Source of the DNA: an uncultured Flavobacteriaceae bacterium
GTDB lineage: Bacteria > Bacteroidota > Bacteroidia > Flavobacteriales > Flavobacteriaceae
Length of the DNA stretch: 64,000 nt
Direction of reading: 5' to 3'
Assembly (NCBI GenBank): GCA_947486785.1
Contig: CANKUU010000002.1
Coordinates: 124,001-188,000, forward strand
Shown here: in pieces, positions 50,076-60,670 of the stretch
Layout of the letters: every line of letters starts with the position of its first letter
How positions within the stretch are numbered: the stretch's first letter is position 1
The notes under the pieces: model-generated
The model's input: the letters and a program-made list of their open reading frames with translations, nothing else
What the model was told of the DNA's origin: nothing
Databases searched by the model: none
Made by a program: the position numbers and the translations under genes

Positions 50076-51068
50076 TTAGTTCAATTCCTTTGCAACTTTT
50101 AACATCAAATCTCTTGTCGCTTTTATGCCATCTTCTTCATTGAGAACGCTACCTTCATACTCTACCCCAATAAAACCAGTATATCCTGCATCCTTAACAA
50201 TTTGCATTAATCTTTTATAGTCAATATCAATCGCTTCTCCATTTTCATCGAAATCATTTGACTTTGCACTTACCGCTTTTGCGTAGGGCATTAACTCAGC
50301 AACACCTTTGTATTTGTCATATAGTTCTTTACAACTGCCGTCTTCATTTCTGGTAATACAGAAATTGCCAAAATCGGGCAGCGAACCGCAATTATCTAAG
50401 TTTACTTCTTTCATCACTTCAGCATGTAGCGCTGCGTTAGATGATAGCCCTCCGTGATTTTCTACCAAAACATTAATATTTTTAGTTTTAGCGTAAGTTG
50501 CCAACTTTGTAAGTCCATCAATAGCACTTCGTTTCCAATCTGCAGGCACCATACTACCGTTTAAATTTACTCGTATGGCATGGCAACCCATGGCCGCGGC
50601 GGCATCTACCCATTTTTTATGCTTTTCTACCGTTTCGTTTCGTTCTTTTTCATCATTTACTGCCAAGTTACCTTGACCGTCGATCATTATTAAAACATTC
50701 TCCATTCCGTGTTTTTCTGCCTCTGCATTTGATTTGTTAACAAACGCAGCCATCGCTTCATCAGAATAATTGGCATCTGAAAGTTCTGGATTATAAAGCT
50801 GACTTACGTACTCCAAACCTGTAAAGCCCCAGTTTTTGGCTTTTTCGGCAAAACTATAGGGGTCTACCCCATCTTCTAGTATCATTTTATGAATCGACCA
50901 CTGTGCTAGCGAAAGTTTAAAGAAAGGGGCTGCTTCCATGGCGTCATCTGCCATAACCTCTGTATTTTCAGATTCCTTTTTGCCATTCTCTTTACATGCA
51001 TAAACACCTAAGAGTGAAAAAGCAAGACCGGCTTGCGAACTACTTCTAATAAAATTTCTTCTTTTCAT
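50076..51068 (-). CDS. Sugar phosphate isomerase/epimerase (hydroxypyruvate-isomerase-like), exported
   Basis: RR-containing N-terminus MKRRNFIRSSSQAGLAFSLLGVYAC (Tat/lipobox-like); VLVENHGGLSSNAAL, LPDFGNFCI, GFIGVEYEGS. Confidence 0.85.
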   Translation of the reverse strand: MKRRNFIRSSSQAGLAFSLLGVYACKENGKKESENTEVMADDAMEAAPFFKLSLAQWSIHKMILEDGVDPYSFAEKAKNWGFTGLEYVSQLYNPELSDANYSDEAMAAFVNKSNAEAEKHGMENVLIMIDGQGNLAVNDEKERNETVEKHKKWVDAAAAMGCHAIRVNLNGSMVPADWKRSAIDGLTKLATYAKTKNINVLVENHGGLSSNAALHAEVMKEVNLDNCGSLPDFGNFCITRNEDGSCKELYDKYKGVAELMPYAKAVSAKSNDFDENGEAIDIDYKRLMQIVKDAGYTGFIGVEYEGSVLNEEDGIKATRDLMLKVAKELN

Positions 51069-51259
51069 GTGATAACTTATTTAATTTAATGTTTAACCCT
51101 ATCTGTTTTGAGCTAAATGATGCGTAAAAAAAATCAAACCTATTTTACCTTTCAAAAGGAAAAATAATGACAACAGCCATATTTTAATCTAATTTTTAAG
51201 TTCTAAAGTAGAACATTAATTTATATTTTAATAAATTTAAGCTCTAAACAATCTGTTAC

Positions 51260-52978
51260 ATGAGTAAATTTTATTACAACGAAGAACAAGAATCGTATGA
51301 TGCAATTGTGGTTGGCACAGGCATTAGTGGTGGTTGGGCTGCTAAAGAACTTTGTGAAAATGGTTTAAAAACCCTAGTCTTAGAAAGGGGGCGCATGGTT
51401 ACCCACAGGGATGACTATAAAACTGCAAACATGGATCCTTGGGATTTTCCGAATGGGGGTGCAGCAACACAAGAAATTATTGCGAAACAAGAAAAACAAA
51501 ATCGAACAGGTTATACTACACAAGCCGCAAGTCATATGTGGTTTGTAAACGATCTTGAACATCCGTACAACGAAACGAAAAGGTTTGATTGGATGCGTGG
51601 TTACCACGTAGGTGGCCGCTCTTTGCAATGGGGTCGCCACAGTTATCGTTGGAGTGATATTGACTTTAAAGCCAATGCGAATGACGGCATAGCTGTTGAT
51701 TGGCCGGTACGCTACAAAGATATTGCCCCTTGGTATGATAAGGTAGAATCTTATATTGGGGTAACGGGAGAGAAATTAGGCCTACCACAATTGCCTGATG
51801 GCCAATTTGAACCAATGATGGAGCTTAATTGTGCTGAACAGCTAATACGAGAAAAAGTAGCAGAAAATTTTGATGGGCGTGTCGTTACGGCTGGTCGTGT
51901 TGCACACATTAACAGCGATAAAAAATTTGCCGGTGACGGCAGATCGCGTTGTAAATTTAGAAACAGATGTATTAGAGGTTGCCCTTTTGGAGCTTATTTT
52001 AGCAGTCTTTCGTCTACCTTACCGGCAGCAGAAGCAACCGGTAACATGACTTTAAGACCAGATTCTATAGTGCATGAAGTTATGTATGACCCCGATACTA
52101 AAAAAGCGACGGGTGTTAAAGTTATTGATAGGGTTACAAAAGAAACTTTTGAGTTTAAAGCAAAGGTAATTTTCCTTTGTGCCTCTTCTATTGCTTCAAC
52201 TTCCATTTTAATGCAGTCGAAATCAGATCGCTTTCCAAACGGAATGGGTAATGATTCTGATCAACTCGGTCGTAATATTATGGATCATCATTTAGGTGTG
52301 GGTGCCTCTGGAAAACTAGAAGGTTTTGAAGATAAGTACTTTAAAGGAAGAAAACCAAACGGTATATATCTGCCTCGTTTTAGAAATTTAGGCGGAAAAA
52401 CGAATCGAACCGATTATAAGCGTGGCTTTGGATATCAAGGTGGCGGAGGAAGAGGTAATTGGCAAGATTCAATTGCTGAATTATCACATGGTAAAGATTT
52501 AAAAGATGCGATATTAAAACCAGGGGGTTGGACTTTTGGAATGGGCGGTTTTGGAGAAGTATTACCGTATGAAGACAATCGATTTACTTTAAACTACGAT
52601 AAGCTAGATCAATGGGGCTTACCAACCGTAACTTTTGATGCGGAATTTAAAGAAAATGAATGGAACATGCGTAAAGACATGAAAGAATCTGCCGTAGACA
52701 TGCTTACCAAAGCTGGCTTAAAAGAAGTAGAGCCATTTGACAATCCTGGTGCGCTAGGCTTAGGAATACATGAAATGGGAACCGCTCGTATGGGCAGAAA
52801 CAGAAAAACTTCTGTTGTAAATGGTCACAATGCGCTTCATGATGTACCCAACGTATATGTAACAGATGGTTCATTTATGACCTCAGCAAGTTGTGTTAAC
52901 CCATCATTAACTTACATGGCATTTACGGCTAGAGCTGCAAATCATGCCGCACAAGAACTTAAAAAAGGAAACATATAA
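51260..52978 (+). CDS. GMC family oxidoreductase (glucoside-dehydrogenase-like), copy 2
   Basis: YDAIVVGTGISGGWAAKELCENGLKTLVLERG, VGGRSLQWGRHSYRWSDIDF, NVYVTDGSFMTSASCVNPSLTYMAFTARAANHAA; strongly similar to copy 1. Confidence 0.92.
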   Translation: MSKFYYNEEQESYDAIVVGTGISGGWAAKELCENGLKTLVLERGRMVTHRDDYKTANMDPWDFPNGGAATQEIIAKQEKQNRTGYTTQAASHMWFVNDLEHPYNETKRFDWMRGYHVGGRSLQWGRHSYRWSDIDFKANANDGIAVDWPVRYKDIAPWYDKVESYIGVTGEKLGLPQLPDGQFEPMMELNCAEQLIREKVAENFDGRVVTAGRVAHINSDKKFAGDGRSRCKFRNRCIRGCPFGAYFSSLSSTLPAAEATGNMTLRPDSIVHEVMYDPDTKKATGVKVIDRVTKETFEFKAKVIFLCASSIASTSILMQSKSDRFPNGMGNDSDQLGRNIMDHHLGVGASGKLEGFEDKYFKGRKPNGIYLPRFRNLGGKTNRTDYKRGFGYQGGGGRGNWQDSIAELSHGKDLKDAILKPGGWTFGMGGFGEVLPYEDNRFTLNYDKLDQWGLPTVTFDAEFKENEWNMRKDMKESAVDMLTKAGLKEVEPFDNPGALGLGIHEMGTARMGRNRKTSVVNGHNALHDVPNVYVTDGSFMTSASCVNPSLTYMAFTARAANHAAQELKKGNI

Positions 52979-53625
52979 TGGATAGAAGAAAAGCACTCAG
53001 AAATATGGGTCTTGCAATGGGTTATACCGTAGCAGCACCAACGCTTATTAGTATAATGCAAAGCTGTAAAGAGGAAGTTGTTTTTGATTGGACACCAGAT
53101 TTTTTTACCAAAGAACAAGGTATGGCTTTAATCAAATTGGTTGATATTATTTTACCAAAAACAGATACCCCATCTGCCTCTGAAGTACAAACGCATCTTT
53201 TTATAGACCGTTTTAATAACGAAGTCTTAGATACGAATCAACAAGACTTTATAAAAATGACCGCATCTCGGTTTTTTAATAAAGCGCTTAAAGACGCAGG
53301 CGTCGAAAACATTACTGATTTAAACGAGGCGCAACTTGAGAAAACCTTAGCGGCAACTTTAAATGTTTCAAAAGAAATTGAAAAAACAAATGAAGAAGCC
53401 ATTGAAAAATATATGTTAGCGATTGCCGATGGCAAAGAAGCGCTCCTTGACGATGAAATTGCTTGCCACGCCTACGCAAGTAATTTACGAAATATGACCA
53501 TTATGGGTTTTAAAACTTCAGAATATATCGGAGAAGAAGTATTGGCCTATCAACCTATACCAGGTGAATATATAGGTTGTGCTGATGTTGAAGAACTGAC
53601 GAAAGGAAAAGCTTGGTCACTTTAA
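52978..53625 (+). CDS. Gluconate 2-dehydrogenase subunit 3 family protein
   Basis: MDRRKALRNMGLAMGYTVAAPTLISIMQSC (Tat/lipobox-like), LVDIILPKTDTPSASEV; start overlaps stop of GMC gene (TAATG). Confidence 0.88.
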   Translation: MDRRKALRNMGLAMGYTVAAPTLISIMQSCKEEVVFDWTPDFFTKEQGMALIKLVDIILPKTDTPSASEVQTHLFIDRFNNEVLDTNQQDFIKMTASRFFNKALKDAGVENITDLNEAQLEKTLAATLNVSKEIEKTNEEAIEKYMLAIADGKEALLDDEIACHAYASNLRNMTIMGFKTSEYIGEEVLAYQPIPGEYIGCADVEELTKGKAWSL

Positions 53626-53639
53626 CCCTATAAAACTGA

Positions 53640-53670
53640 GCCCTTGCATTGCAAGGGCTTTTTTATTTTT
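53640..53670 (+). terminator. Rho-independent terminator
   Basis: GCCCTTGCATTGCAAGGGCTTTTTTATTTTT. Confidence 0.8.
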
Positions 53671-53722
53671 ATAAAAATCATCTGTAAAATAGTGGTGTAC
53701 ATATAATCAATAAAGTTACCTA

Positions 53723-54640
53723 ATGAAAAGAAGAAGGTTTATTCAGAAAACTGCTTTATCCACGGGCGCAATTGCCATGAGCGGAGGACTCTCTTATGCA
53801 ACCGAAAAAGCACGTATGCCTAAACATAACTTTCATTTAAAATACGCTCCGCATTTGGGTATGTTCAAAAATCATGCAGGAGAAGATCCCATTGATCAGC
53901 TCCATTTTATGGCCGACCAAGGCTTTAGAGCTTTTGAAGACAATGAAATGCGTAATCGTTCCACTACTCTTCAAGAAAGAATCGCTAAAACTATGCAAGA
54001 TCTCAAGATGCAAATGGGAGTATTTGTAGCACATAAGATCTATTGGAAAGAACCCAATCTAGCTTCAGGTGATTTAGCTAAAAGAACTGAGTTTTTAAAC
54101 GACATTAAAAGCGCTATAGAAGTAGCTAAACGAGTTAATGCGAAGTGGATGACCGTTGTGCCAGGTCATGTTGATTTGCGTAAATCTATGGGCTTTCAGA
54201 CTGCGAATGTCATAGAATCTTTAAAACAAGCATCTGCCTTGCTAGAACCGCATAACATAAGCATGGTACTTGAACCATTAAATTTTAGAGATCATCCTGG
54301 TTTATTTTTAACAAGATCTCCACAAGCTTATGAAATATGCAAAGCTGTAGGTTCACCTTCCTGCAAAATATTATTTGACATTTATCACCAGCAAATTCAA
54401 GAAGGCAACTTAATACCTAATATGGAGGCTGCCTGGAGCGAAATAGCCTACATTCAAATAGGTGACAATCCGGGTCGCAAAGAACCTACTACTGGTGAAA
54501 TTAATTATAAAAATGTTTTTAAATGGATACATGATAAAAAATTCGATGGCATTTTAGGAATGGAACACGGTAACGCTAACCCCGATAAAAAAGGTGAACT
54601 AATGGTTATTGATGCCTATAAGCAAGTCGATACCTTTTAA
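53723..54640 (+). CDS. Sugar phosphate isomerase/epimerase (hydroxypyruvate-isomerase-like), Tat-exported
   Basis: MKRRRFIQKTALSTGAIAMSGGLSYA; MVLEPLNFRDHPGLFL, ILFDIYHQQIQEGNLI, QIGDNPGRKEPTTGEINYKNVF, GMEHGN. Confidence 0.88.
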   Translation: MKRRRFIQKTALSTGAIAMSGGLSYATEKARMPKHNFHLKYAPHLGMFKNHAGEDPIDQLHFMADQGFRAFEDNEMRNRSTTLQERIAKTMQDLKMQMGVFVAHKIYWKEPNLASGDLAKRTEFLNDIKSAIEVAKRVNAKWMTVVPGHVDLRKSMGFQTANVIESLKQASALLEPHNISMVLEPLNFRDHPGLFLTRSPQAYEICKAVGSPSCKILFDIYHQQIQEGNLIPNMEAAWSEIAYIQIGDNPGRKEPTTGEINYKNVFKWIHDKKFDGILGMEHGNANPDKKGELMVIDAYKQVDTF

Positions 54641-54855
54641 TACTACCATAGCAACTTAATATATTCTTTTCGAGAACCAAAACGTATTTTAAATAATTGA
54701 TATACTGCAATTTATTGGTATTACAGAGCGCACTAAATAGTGTATTTGATCTGAAATATTTTTTTTACTAAGCCGTTTATCGAAAAAATACGCTGTTTTC
54801 GTTGTACTACACCATAGCCGTATAACATTTAGATATCAGGCTCAGTTATTAAAGC

Positions 54856-55053
54856 ATGAAAACATATGTATCCGCAATTTTAGCCTACTTTATTTTAATG
54901 GTTGTTTCTAAGATCGTCTATTCGTATTATAGCAGTTTAAACCAATCTACTGATTTAAGTAATACACCGAAGATTAATCTAAACTTTAAACTATATCCTT
55001 TACGTGAAAGTCTAATGAGTGTTTGGATTAGTATTTTAAGTATTTGGTGTTAG
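54856..55053 (+). CDS. Small hypothetical membrane-associated protein
   Basis: 65 aa ORF with N-terminal hydrophobic segment; no other support. Confidence 0.25.
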   Translation: MKTYVSAILAYFILMVVSKIVYSYYSSLNQSTDLSNTPKINLNFKLYPLRESLMSVWISILSIWC

Positions 55054-55213
55054 CCGGCAACTCACAACAATCGTTTAACAAAAATTCGTACTAGTAAACT
55101 AAAGATTTCGTGCTTTTTATTGTTTTTTTATGTATTTGAACTGTAATTTGTGTAAAAACATACTTCTTTCTTCAAATATTTGATTTAAATTCGCACTCCG
55201 AAAGATTGAAGTT

Positions 55214-55297
55214 ATGGACAAGTATTACATCATTTTGGCGATTTACATTGCTGCTTTCGCAATTTCTAAAATTGCAAAGCCGTTCGTAGAAAAATAA
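55214..55297 (+). CDS. Candidate 27-aa single-TM microprotein
   Basis: MDKYYIILAIYIAAFAISKIAKPFVEK*; not in ORF track because it is short. Confidence 0.3.
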   Translation: MDKYYIILAIYIAAFAISKIAKPFVEK

Positions 55298-55465
55298 ATT
55301 TAACCGCTTTCAATTAGATATCTATATTCCTATTAGATACGACCTCTTTCAACCATTCTATTTTTAAGAATACAATAATTTGCAAACCAATACCTAGCTT
55401 TATATTAAATAGGCTTATTCGTATTCGCATTTTCAATATTAATTAGCAAAAACGTACTCACACAT

Positions 55466-55512
55466 AAAGCCCCAATAGTAATTTATATATTAGCTATTGG
55501 GGCTTTTTAAAA
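55466..55512. terminator. Terminator-like hairpin
   Basis: AAAGCCCCAATAG...CTATTGGGGCTTTTTAAAA. Confidence 0.8.
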
Positions 55513-55562
55513 GGTCTTCGTGTTGTTAAATACGAAGAATTATAATCTAATAAATCGTATGG

Positions 55563-58052
55563 TTAAGATCCACACATTAAACAATCATCATCTGGCTGAC
55601 CTTCTTTAGCTCTCGCAATCATCTCTTTCATTTCTTGAGGTGTCATAGGTACTATATCAGATTCTGATTGAGAAACCCCTATAGGCGTAGTTTGCACCTG
55701 AATAGCGGCTACTTGTTTTACAGACGGTACGGTTGCAGAAATTTCCGCTTCTGCTGCTACACTAATAGGCGTTTCTTTCTTTTTAGTGTTATCAAGCGTA
55801 AACTTAATTGCATCTACAGCAGCTTTTGTTCGTAAGTAATACATTCCTGTTTTTAATCCGCTTTTCCAAGCATAAAAATGCATTGATGTTAATTTTGAGT
55901 AATTCGCATTTTCCATAAATAGGTTTAATGATTGACTTTGATCAATAAAATACCCTCTTTGGCGCGACATATCAATAATGTCTTTCATACTTAACTCCCA
56001 AACTGTTTTATACAGTTCTCTTATCTCTGAAGGAATAGTCTCAATATGCTGAATAGAGCCGTTTGCACGCATTAATTCTTGTTTCATATTTTCATTCCAC
56101 AACCCTAAACTTACCAAATCTTCTAAGAGATGCTTGTTTACAACGATAAACTCTCCTGAGAGTACTCGTCTTGTATAAATATTTGACGTGTATGGCTCAA
56201 AACATTCATTGTTTCCTAATATTTGGGAAGTAGATGCTGTTGGCATTGGCGCAACTAATAGCGAGTTACGCACCCCATTTTTCATTACTTCTTTACGAAG
56301 TTTATCCCAGTTCCATCTACCAGACAACTCTTCGTCTTTAATATTCCACAAATTATGCTGAAAATCTCCTTTTGAAATAGGAGAACCTTCATAGGTTGAA
56401 TATGGCCCTTCTTCTATTGCTGCCTCCATTGAAGCGGTAACAGCTGCAAAATATAGCGTTTCAAATATTTCTTGATTAAGTTTCTTTGCCTCATCACTAG
56501 TAAACGGTAACCGCAACATAATAAAAGCATCTGCTAAACCTTGAACACCTAAGCCAATGGGGCGGTGACGCATGTTAGAGTTTTCTGCTTCTACTACAGG
56601 ATAGTAATTTCTATCTATTACTTTATTTAAATTTTTGGTCACCCGCTTGGTTACCTTGAATAGTTCTTTATGATCAAATTTTCCATTCTTAATGAACATT
56701 GGCAACGCAATCGATGCTAAATTACAAACGGCAATTTCATCTGGAGAGGTGTACTCCATAATCTCAGTACAAAGATTTGAGGATCTAATGGTACCAAGAT
56801 TCTTTTGATTACTCTTACGATTGGCAGCATCTTTATACAACATGTAAGGCGTACCTGTCTCTATTTGAGATTCAAGTATTTTCTCCCAAAGTTCTCTTGC
56901 TTTTACCGTTTTACGGCCTTTTCCTTCTGCCTCATAGCTCGTATACAGTTTTTCAAACTCTTCGCTATGACTGGTAAACAAACCTGGGCACTCGCTTGGG
57001 CACATAAGTGTCCAATTTTCATTATTCTCAACTCTTTTCATGAATAAATCTGAAATCCACATCGCATAAAATAAATCACGCGCTCTCATTTCTTCTTTAC
57101 CATGGTTCTTTTTCAAATCTAAAAACTCAAAGATATCTGCATGCCAAGGCTCCATATAGATTGCAAAACTCCCTTTACGTTTTCCGCCTCCTTGATCTAC
57201 ATATCTGGCCGTATCATTAAAAACTTGTAACATGGGTACAATACCGTTGGATGTTCCATTTGTTCCTGCAATATATGAGCCTGTTGCTCTAATATTATGA
57301 ATAGACAAGCCTATACCACCTGCCGATTGCGAAATTTTTGCGGTATCTTTTAAAGTATCATAAATGCCTTCAATGCTATCATCTTTCATTGCTATCAAAA
57401 AACATGAAGACATTTGGGGTTTTGGTGTACCAGAGTTAAACAAAGTTGGAGTCGCATGTGTAAAATATTTTTTAGACATTAACTCGTATGTTTCTATCGC
57501 AGCATCTAAATCATCTAAATGAATACCTATAGAAACCCTCATTAGCATATGCTGTGGACGCTCTGCTATTTTACCGTTTAGTTTTAATAAATACGATCGC
57601 TCTAAGGTTTTAAATCCAAAATAGTCGTAACCAAAATCGCGATTATAGATTATGGTTGAATCTAATTTTTCTGAATTTTCTGAAATCACTTTAAAAACCT
57701 CGTCTGAAATTAGTGGTGCTTTCTTTCCGGTTCGGGGATTTACGTAGAGGTATAAATCCTCCATTGTTTCTGAAAACGATTTCTTAGTGTTTTTATGTAA
57801 GTTAGATACTGAAATACGTGCGGCCAACTTAGCGTAATCTGGATGCGTTGTAGTCATTGTTGCTGCAATTTCTGCAGCTAAATTATCTAGCTCAGAAGTT
57901 GTTACACCATCATAAAGACCTTCAATAACACGCATTGCCACTTTTAATGGATCTACCAAGCCATTAAGGCTGTAACATAATTTTCTAATTCGAGCTGTAA
58001 TTTTATCAAACATGATAAGCTCTTTTCTACCGTCTCTTTTTATTACATACAT
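55563..58052 (-). CDS. nrdA: Ribonucleoside-diphosphate reductase alpha subunit (class I)
   Basis: N-terminal ATP-cone ([22 protein letters not shown]), [42 protein letters not shown]-terminal CLMCGS redox pair. Confidence 0.96.
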   Translation of the reverse strand: MYVIKRDGRKELIMFDKITARIRKLCYSLNGLVDPLKVAMRVIEGLYDGVTTSELDNLAAEIAATMTTTHPDYAKLAARISVSNLHKNTKKSFSETMEDLYLYVNPRTGKKAPLISDEVFKVISENSEKLDSTIIYNRDFGYDYFGFKTLERSYLLKLNGKIAERPQHMLMRVSIGIHLDDLDAAIETYELMSKKYFTHATPTLFNSGTPKPQMSSCFLIAMKDDSIEGIYDTLKDTAKISQSAGGIGLSIHNIRATGSYIAGTNGTSNGIVPMLQVFNDTARYVDQGGGKRKGSFAIYMEPWHADIFEFLDLKKNHGKEEMRARDLFYAMWISDLFMKRVENNENWTLMCPSECPGLFTSHSEEFEKLYTSYEAEGKGRKTVKARELWEKILESQIETGTPYMLYKDAANRKSNQKNLGTIRSSNLCTEIMEYTSPDEIAVCNLASIALPMFIKNGKFDHKELFKVTKRVTKNLNKVIDRNYYPVVEAENSNMRHRPIGLGVQGLADAFIMLRLPFTSDEAKKLNQEIFETLYFAAVTASMEAAIEEGPYSTYEGSPISKGDFQHNLWNIKDEELSGRWNWDKLRKEVMKNGVRNSLLVAPMPTASTSQILGNNECFEPYTSNIYTRRVLSGEFIVVNKHLLEDLVSLGLWNENMKQELMRANGSIQHIETIPSEIRELYKTVWELSMKDIIDMSRQRGYFIDQSQSLNLFMENANYSKLTSMHFYAWKSGLKTGMYYLRTKAAVDAIKFTLDNTKKKETPISVAAEAEISATVPSVKQVAAIQVQTTPIGVSQSESDIVPMTPQEMKEMIARAKEGQPDDDCLMCGS

Positions 58053-58190
58053 TTGGTTACTACTGTTTTTTGTGTGATTTGTATACTATTAAGTAACACC
58101 TTATTACAAGAGCTTTAAACTATTGTTAAAGATGTGGACCGAGTAATTGTTCGCTTGATACTACATGATGTACTACCAACACATGAAAGT

Positions 58191-59177
58191 TTAAAAATCT
58201 GCGTCGAAGCTAATTTTCTGCGCATCTTCATCTTTTTCTTTGTTTAAAACGCCAGCTTTCTGGTACTCGGAAACTCGTTTCTCAAAGAAGTTTGTTTTTC
58301 CTTGCAATGAAATCATATCCATAAAATCAAACGGATTGGTGGTATTATAAACCTTATCACATTCTAATTCTACAAGAAGTCGATCCGTTACAAATTCTAA
58401 ATATTGTGTCATAAGTTTCGAATTCATTCCGATTAAACTTGCAGGAAGTGATTCTGTTATAAACTCTCGCTCAATATCTAAAGCTTCAGTTAAAATTGCG
58501 GTAATTCGTTCTTTAGGAACTTTATTAATTAGGTGTCTGTTATGTAAATGCACCGCATAATCGCAATGCATGCCTTCGTCTCTTGAAATAAGTTCATTAG
58601 AAAAGGTTAAGCCTGGCATTAAACCTCTTTTCTTTAACCAAAAAATAGAACAGAAGGCACCTGAAAAGAAAATACCCTCAACCGCAGCAAAAGCAATTAA
58701 ACGTTCTGCAAAACTGGGCGATTCTATCCAATTTAAAGCCCAATCTGCCTTTTTCTTAATCGCAGGAAAATTCTCAATCGCTTTAAAAAGAACATTTTTT
58801 TCTTTTTCGTCTTTTACATATGTATCTATTAATAACGAATAGGTTTCAGAATGAATGTTTTCCATCATGATTTGAAAGCCATAGAAAAATTTTGCCTCTG
58901 CGTACTGCACTTCACTAACAAAATTCTCAGCTAAATTTTCATTTACAATACCATCTGAAGCAGCAAAAAATGCCAAAATATGTTTTATAAAATAGCGCTC
59001 ATCATCATTCAACTTATTGTTCCAATGAATAGGATCTTCACTAAGGTCAATTTCTTCTGCTGTCCAAAAACAAGCTTCACATTTTTTGTACCATTCCCAT
59101 AAATCATGATGTTTTATTGGAAAAATTACAAAGCGGTCAGCGTTTTCTTCCAGAATAGGCTCTAAGGCAGTGGACAT
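58191..59177 (-). CDS. nrdB: Ribonucleoside-diphosphate reductase beta subunit
   Basis: [50 protein letters not shown]-like [27 protein letters not shown] iron ligands. Start moved to internal ATG (ORF track end 59279). Confidence 0.95.
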   Translation of the reverse strand: MSTALEPILEENADRFVIFPIKHHDLWEWYKKCEACFWTAEEIDLSEDPIHWNNKLNDDERYFIKHILAFFAASDGIVNENLAENFVSEVQYAEAKFFYGFQIMMENIHSETYSLLIDTYVKDEKEKNVLFKAIENFPAIKKKADWALNWIESPSFAERLIAFAAVEGIFFSGAFCSIFWLKKRGLMPGLTFSNELISRDEGMHCDYAVHLHNRHLINKVPKERITAILTEALDIEREFITESLPASLIGMNSKLMTQYLEFVTDRLLVELECDKVYNTTNPFDFMDMISLQGKTNFFEKRVSEYQKAGVLNKEKDEDAQKISFDADF

Positions 59178-59400
59178 AGTAGTTTTAATTTTAAAAATTA
59201 ATGTGATGGATTGGATATTACCCCGTGATGGGCTTACAAAGATGGAAAAATATGAGCTATCAAAAGCGTTTGAGACCAAGATTTGATCACAAAGTTTTTA
59301 ACATCGTATGTTGAAATCTAAGCTCAGTACTGATGTATATTAGCCTTGTCAAGGAAAAGCGATTTTAACCAAAACAACCCTAAATGAGCTAATAAAAAAT

Positions 59401-59438
59401 AAACCAAAAAGTATGTTTAGTAATATACTTTTTGGTTT
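59401..59438 (-). terminator. Orphan terminator-like hairpin (U tract on minus strand)
   Basis: AAACCAAAAAGTAT-GTTTAGTAAT-ATACTTTTTGGTTT, 14-bp perfect stem; minus-strand tail TTTATTTTTTATT. Confidence 0.55.
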
Positions 59439-59952
59439 AAAAATAGTCGTCTTTTTTAAAGGTTAACCTACAGTTTTAGATAGTACTTTTCTGTCTTTCT
59501 AAATGATCATTGATTAAAATCAAAAGTATATCTTCAGATAAACAATAACAACCTCTTCTCTTTTTTAGCAATTTTAGCCAACTTGCAAAGAATAGTCTCT
59601 GCATTCGAAATTTAATACCGTGCGTCAACTTTTACGTAGTACGTTTAATTTCTATTTAAAAAAGACCATAAAAAGTCATATTTTACAAATTTACACCCAA
59701 GTGTTGGCATCATCATGTAGCAGCTGAATTAGGCGCTATATTAAATACTGAACAAGAAAATATTTAAAAAATTGATGCCGATAATCGCTAACAATAAATA
59801 CTAATGCGCATCTACGGTGAAAAAAGCAAAATCATGTAACAAAAATATTATGCCTAAATAAGGTTAGCGCTATGGATAATTTAGCAATTTTATGAATTAA
59901 AGATAATACGAAATAGCGATAATTAATTAACTTTAAGAAATTACTAAATTTT

Positions 59953-60663
59953 ATGGTTAAAGCAGTTATAGTAGATGATGAGAAAAAAGCCCTACAAAGC
60001 CTAATTTGGGAGCTTACCAATTTTAGTAATGAAATTACTATTTCTGCAGCGTTTACCAATCCACTTGAAGCCCAAGCTTACTTAGAAAAAAACACCCCAG
60101 ATTGTCTTTTTTTAGATATTGAGATGCCCACTATGGATGGCTTTCAATTTATACAAAACCTTAAAAATAAAGATTTTCCTATTGTAATTACTACCGCTTA
60201 TAATCAATATGCAATAAAAGCTCTAAAGCATGAAGCAATAGACTACCTCTTAAAGCCAATAGATACTGATGACCTCTCGGAAACAGTGAAAAAAATTAAA
60301 AAATACAATAAGAAAAAACTAATATACAGCGCTACAATACCTGTTTTGCAAAAGAAAATTACTTTTAAAACTGATGGTAAACTGGTGTTTTTAGAAAGTG
60401 ATGAAATCATTTATGCCGAATCTGATGGAAATTATAGCACTATTTATCTAGTTGATGGCCATAAAATTGTGCTTACTAAAAAACTAAAAGAAGTTAATGA
60501 ACTGTTACCAGAAGACATATTTTTTAGAATACACAATTCATTTATCGTAAATCTTAGTAAGATTAAAGAGTTTATAAAAACTGATAACTACATTATCTTA
60601 AAACCTAATCATAAAATACCGGTCTCAAGGCAAAAAAAATCTGAACTCTTAGATTTGATTTAA
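59953..60663 (+). CDS. LytTR family response regulator
   Basis: REC domain (VKAVIVDDEKKAL...CLFLDIEMPTMDGFQFIQ) and LytTR domain (IIYAESDGNYSTIYLVDGHKIVLTKKLKEVNELLP...RIHNSFIVNL). Confidence 0.93.
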   Translation: MVKAVIVDDEKKALQSLIWELTNFSNEITISAAFTNPLEAQAYLEKNTPDCLFLDIEMPTMDGFQFIQNLKNKDFPIVITTAYNQYAIKALKHEAIDYLLKPIDTDDLSETVKKIKKYNKKKLIYSATIPVLQKKITFKTDGKLVFLESDEIIYAESDGNYSTIYLVDGHKIVLTKKLKEVNELLPEDIFFRIHNSFIVNLSKIKEFIKTDNYIILKPNHKIPVSRQKKSELLDLI

Positions 60664-60670
60664 ACAGCAT

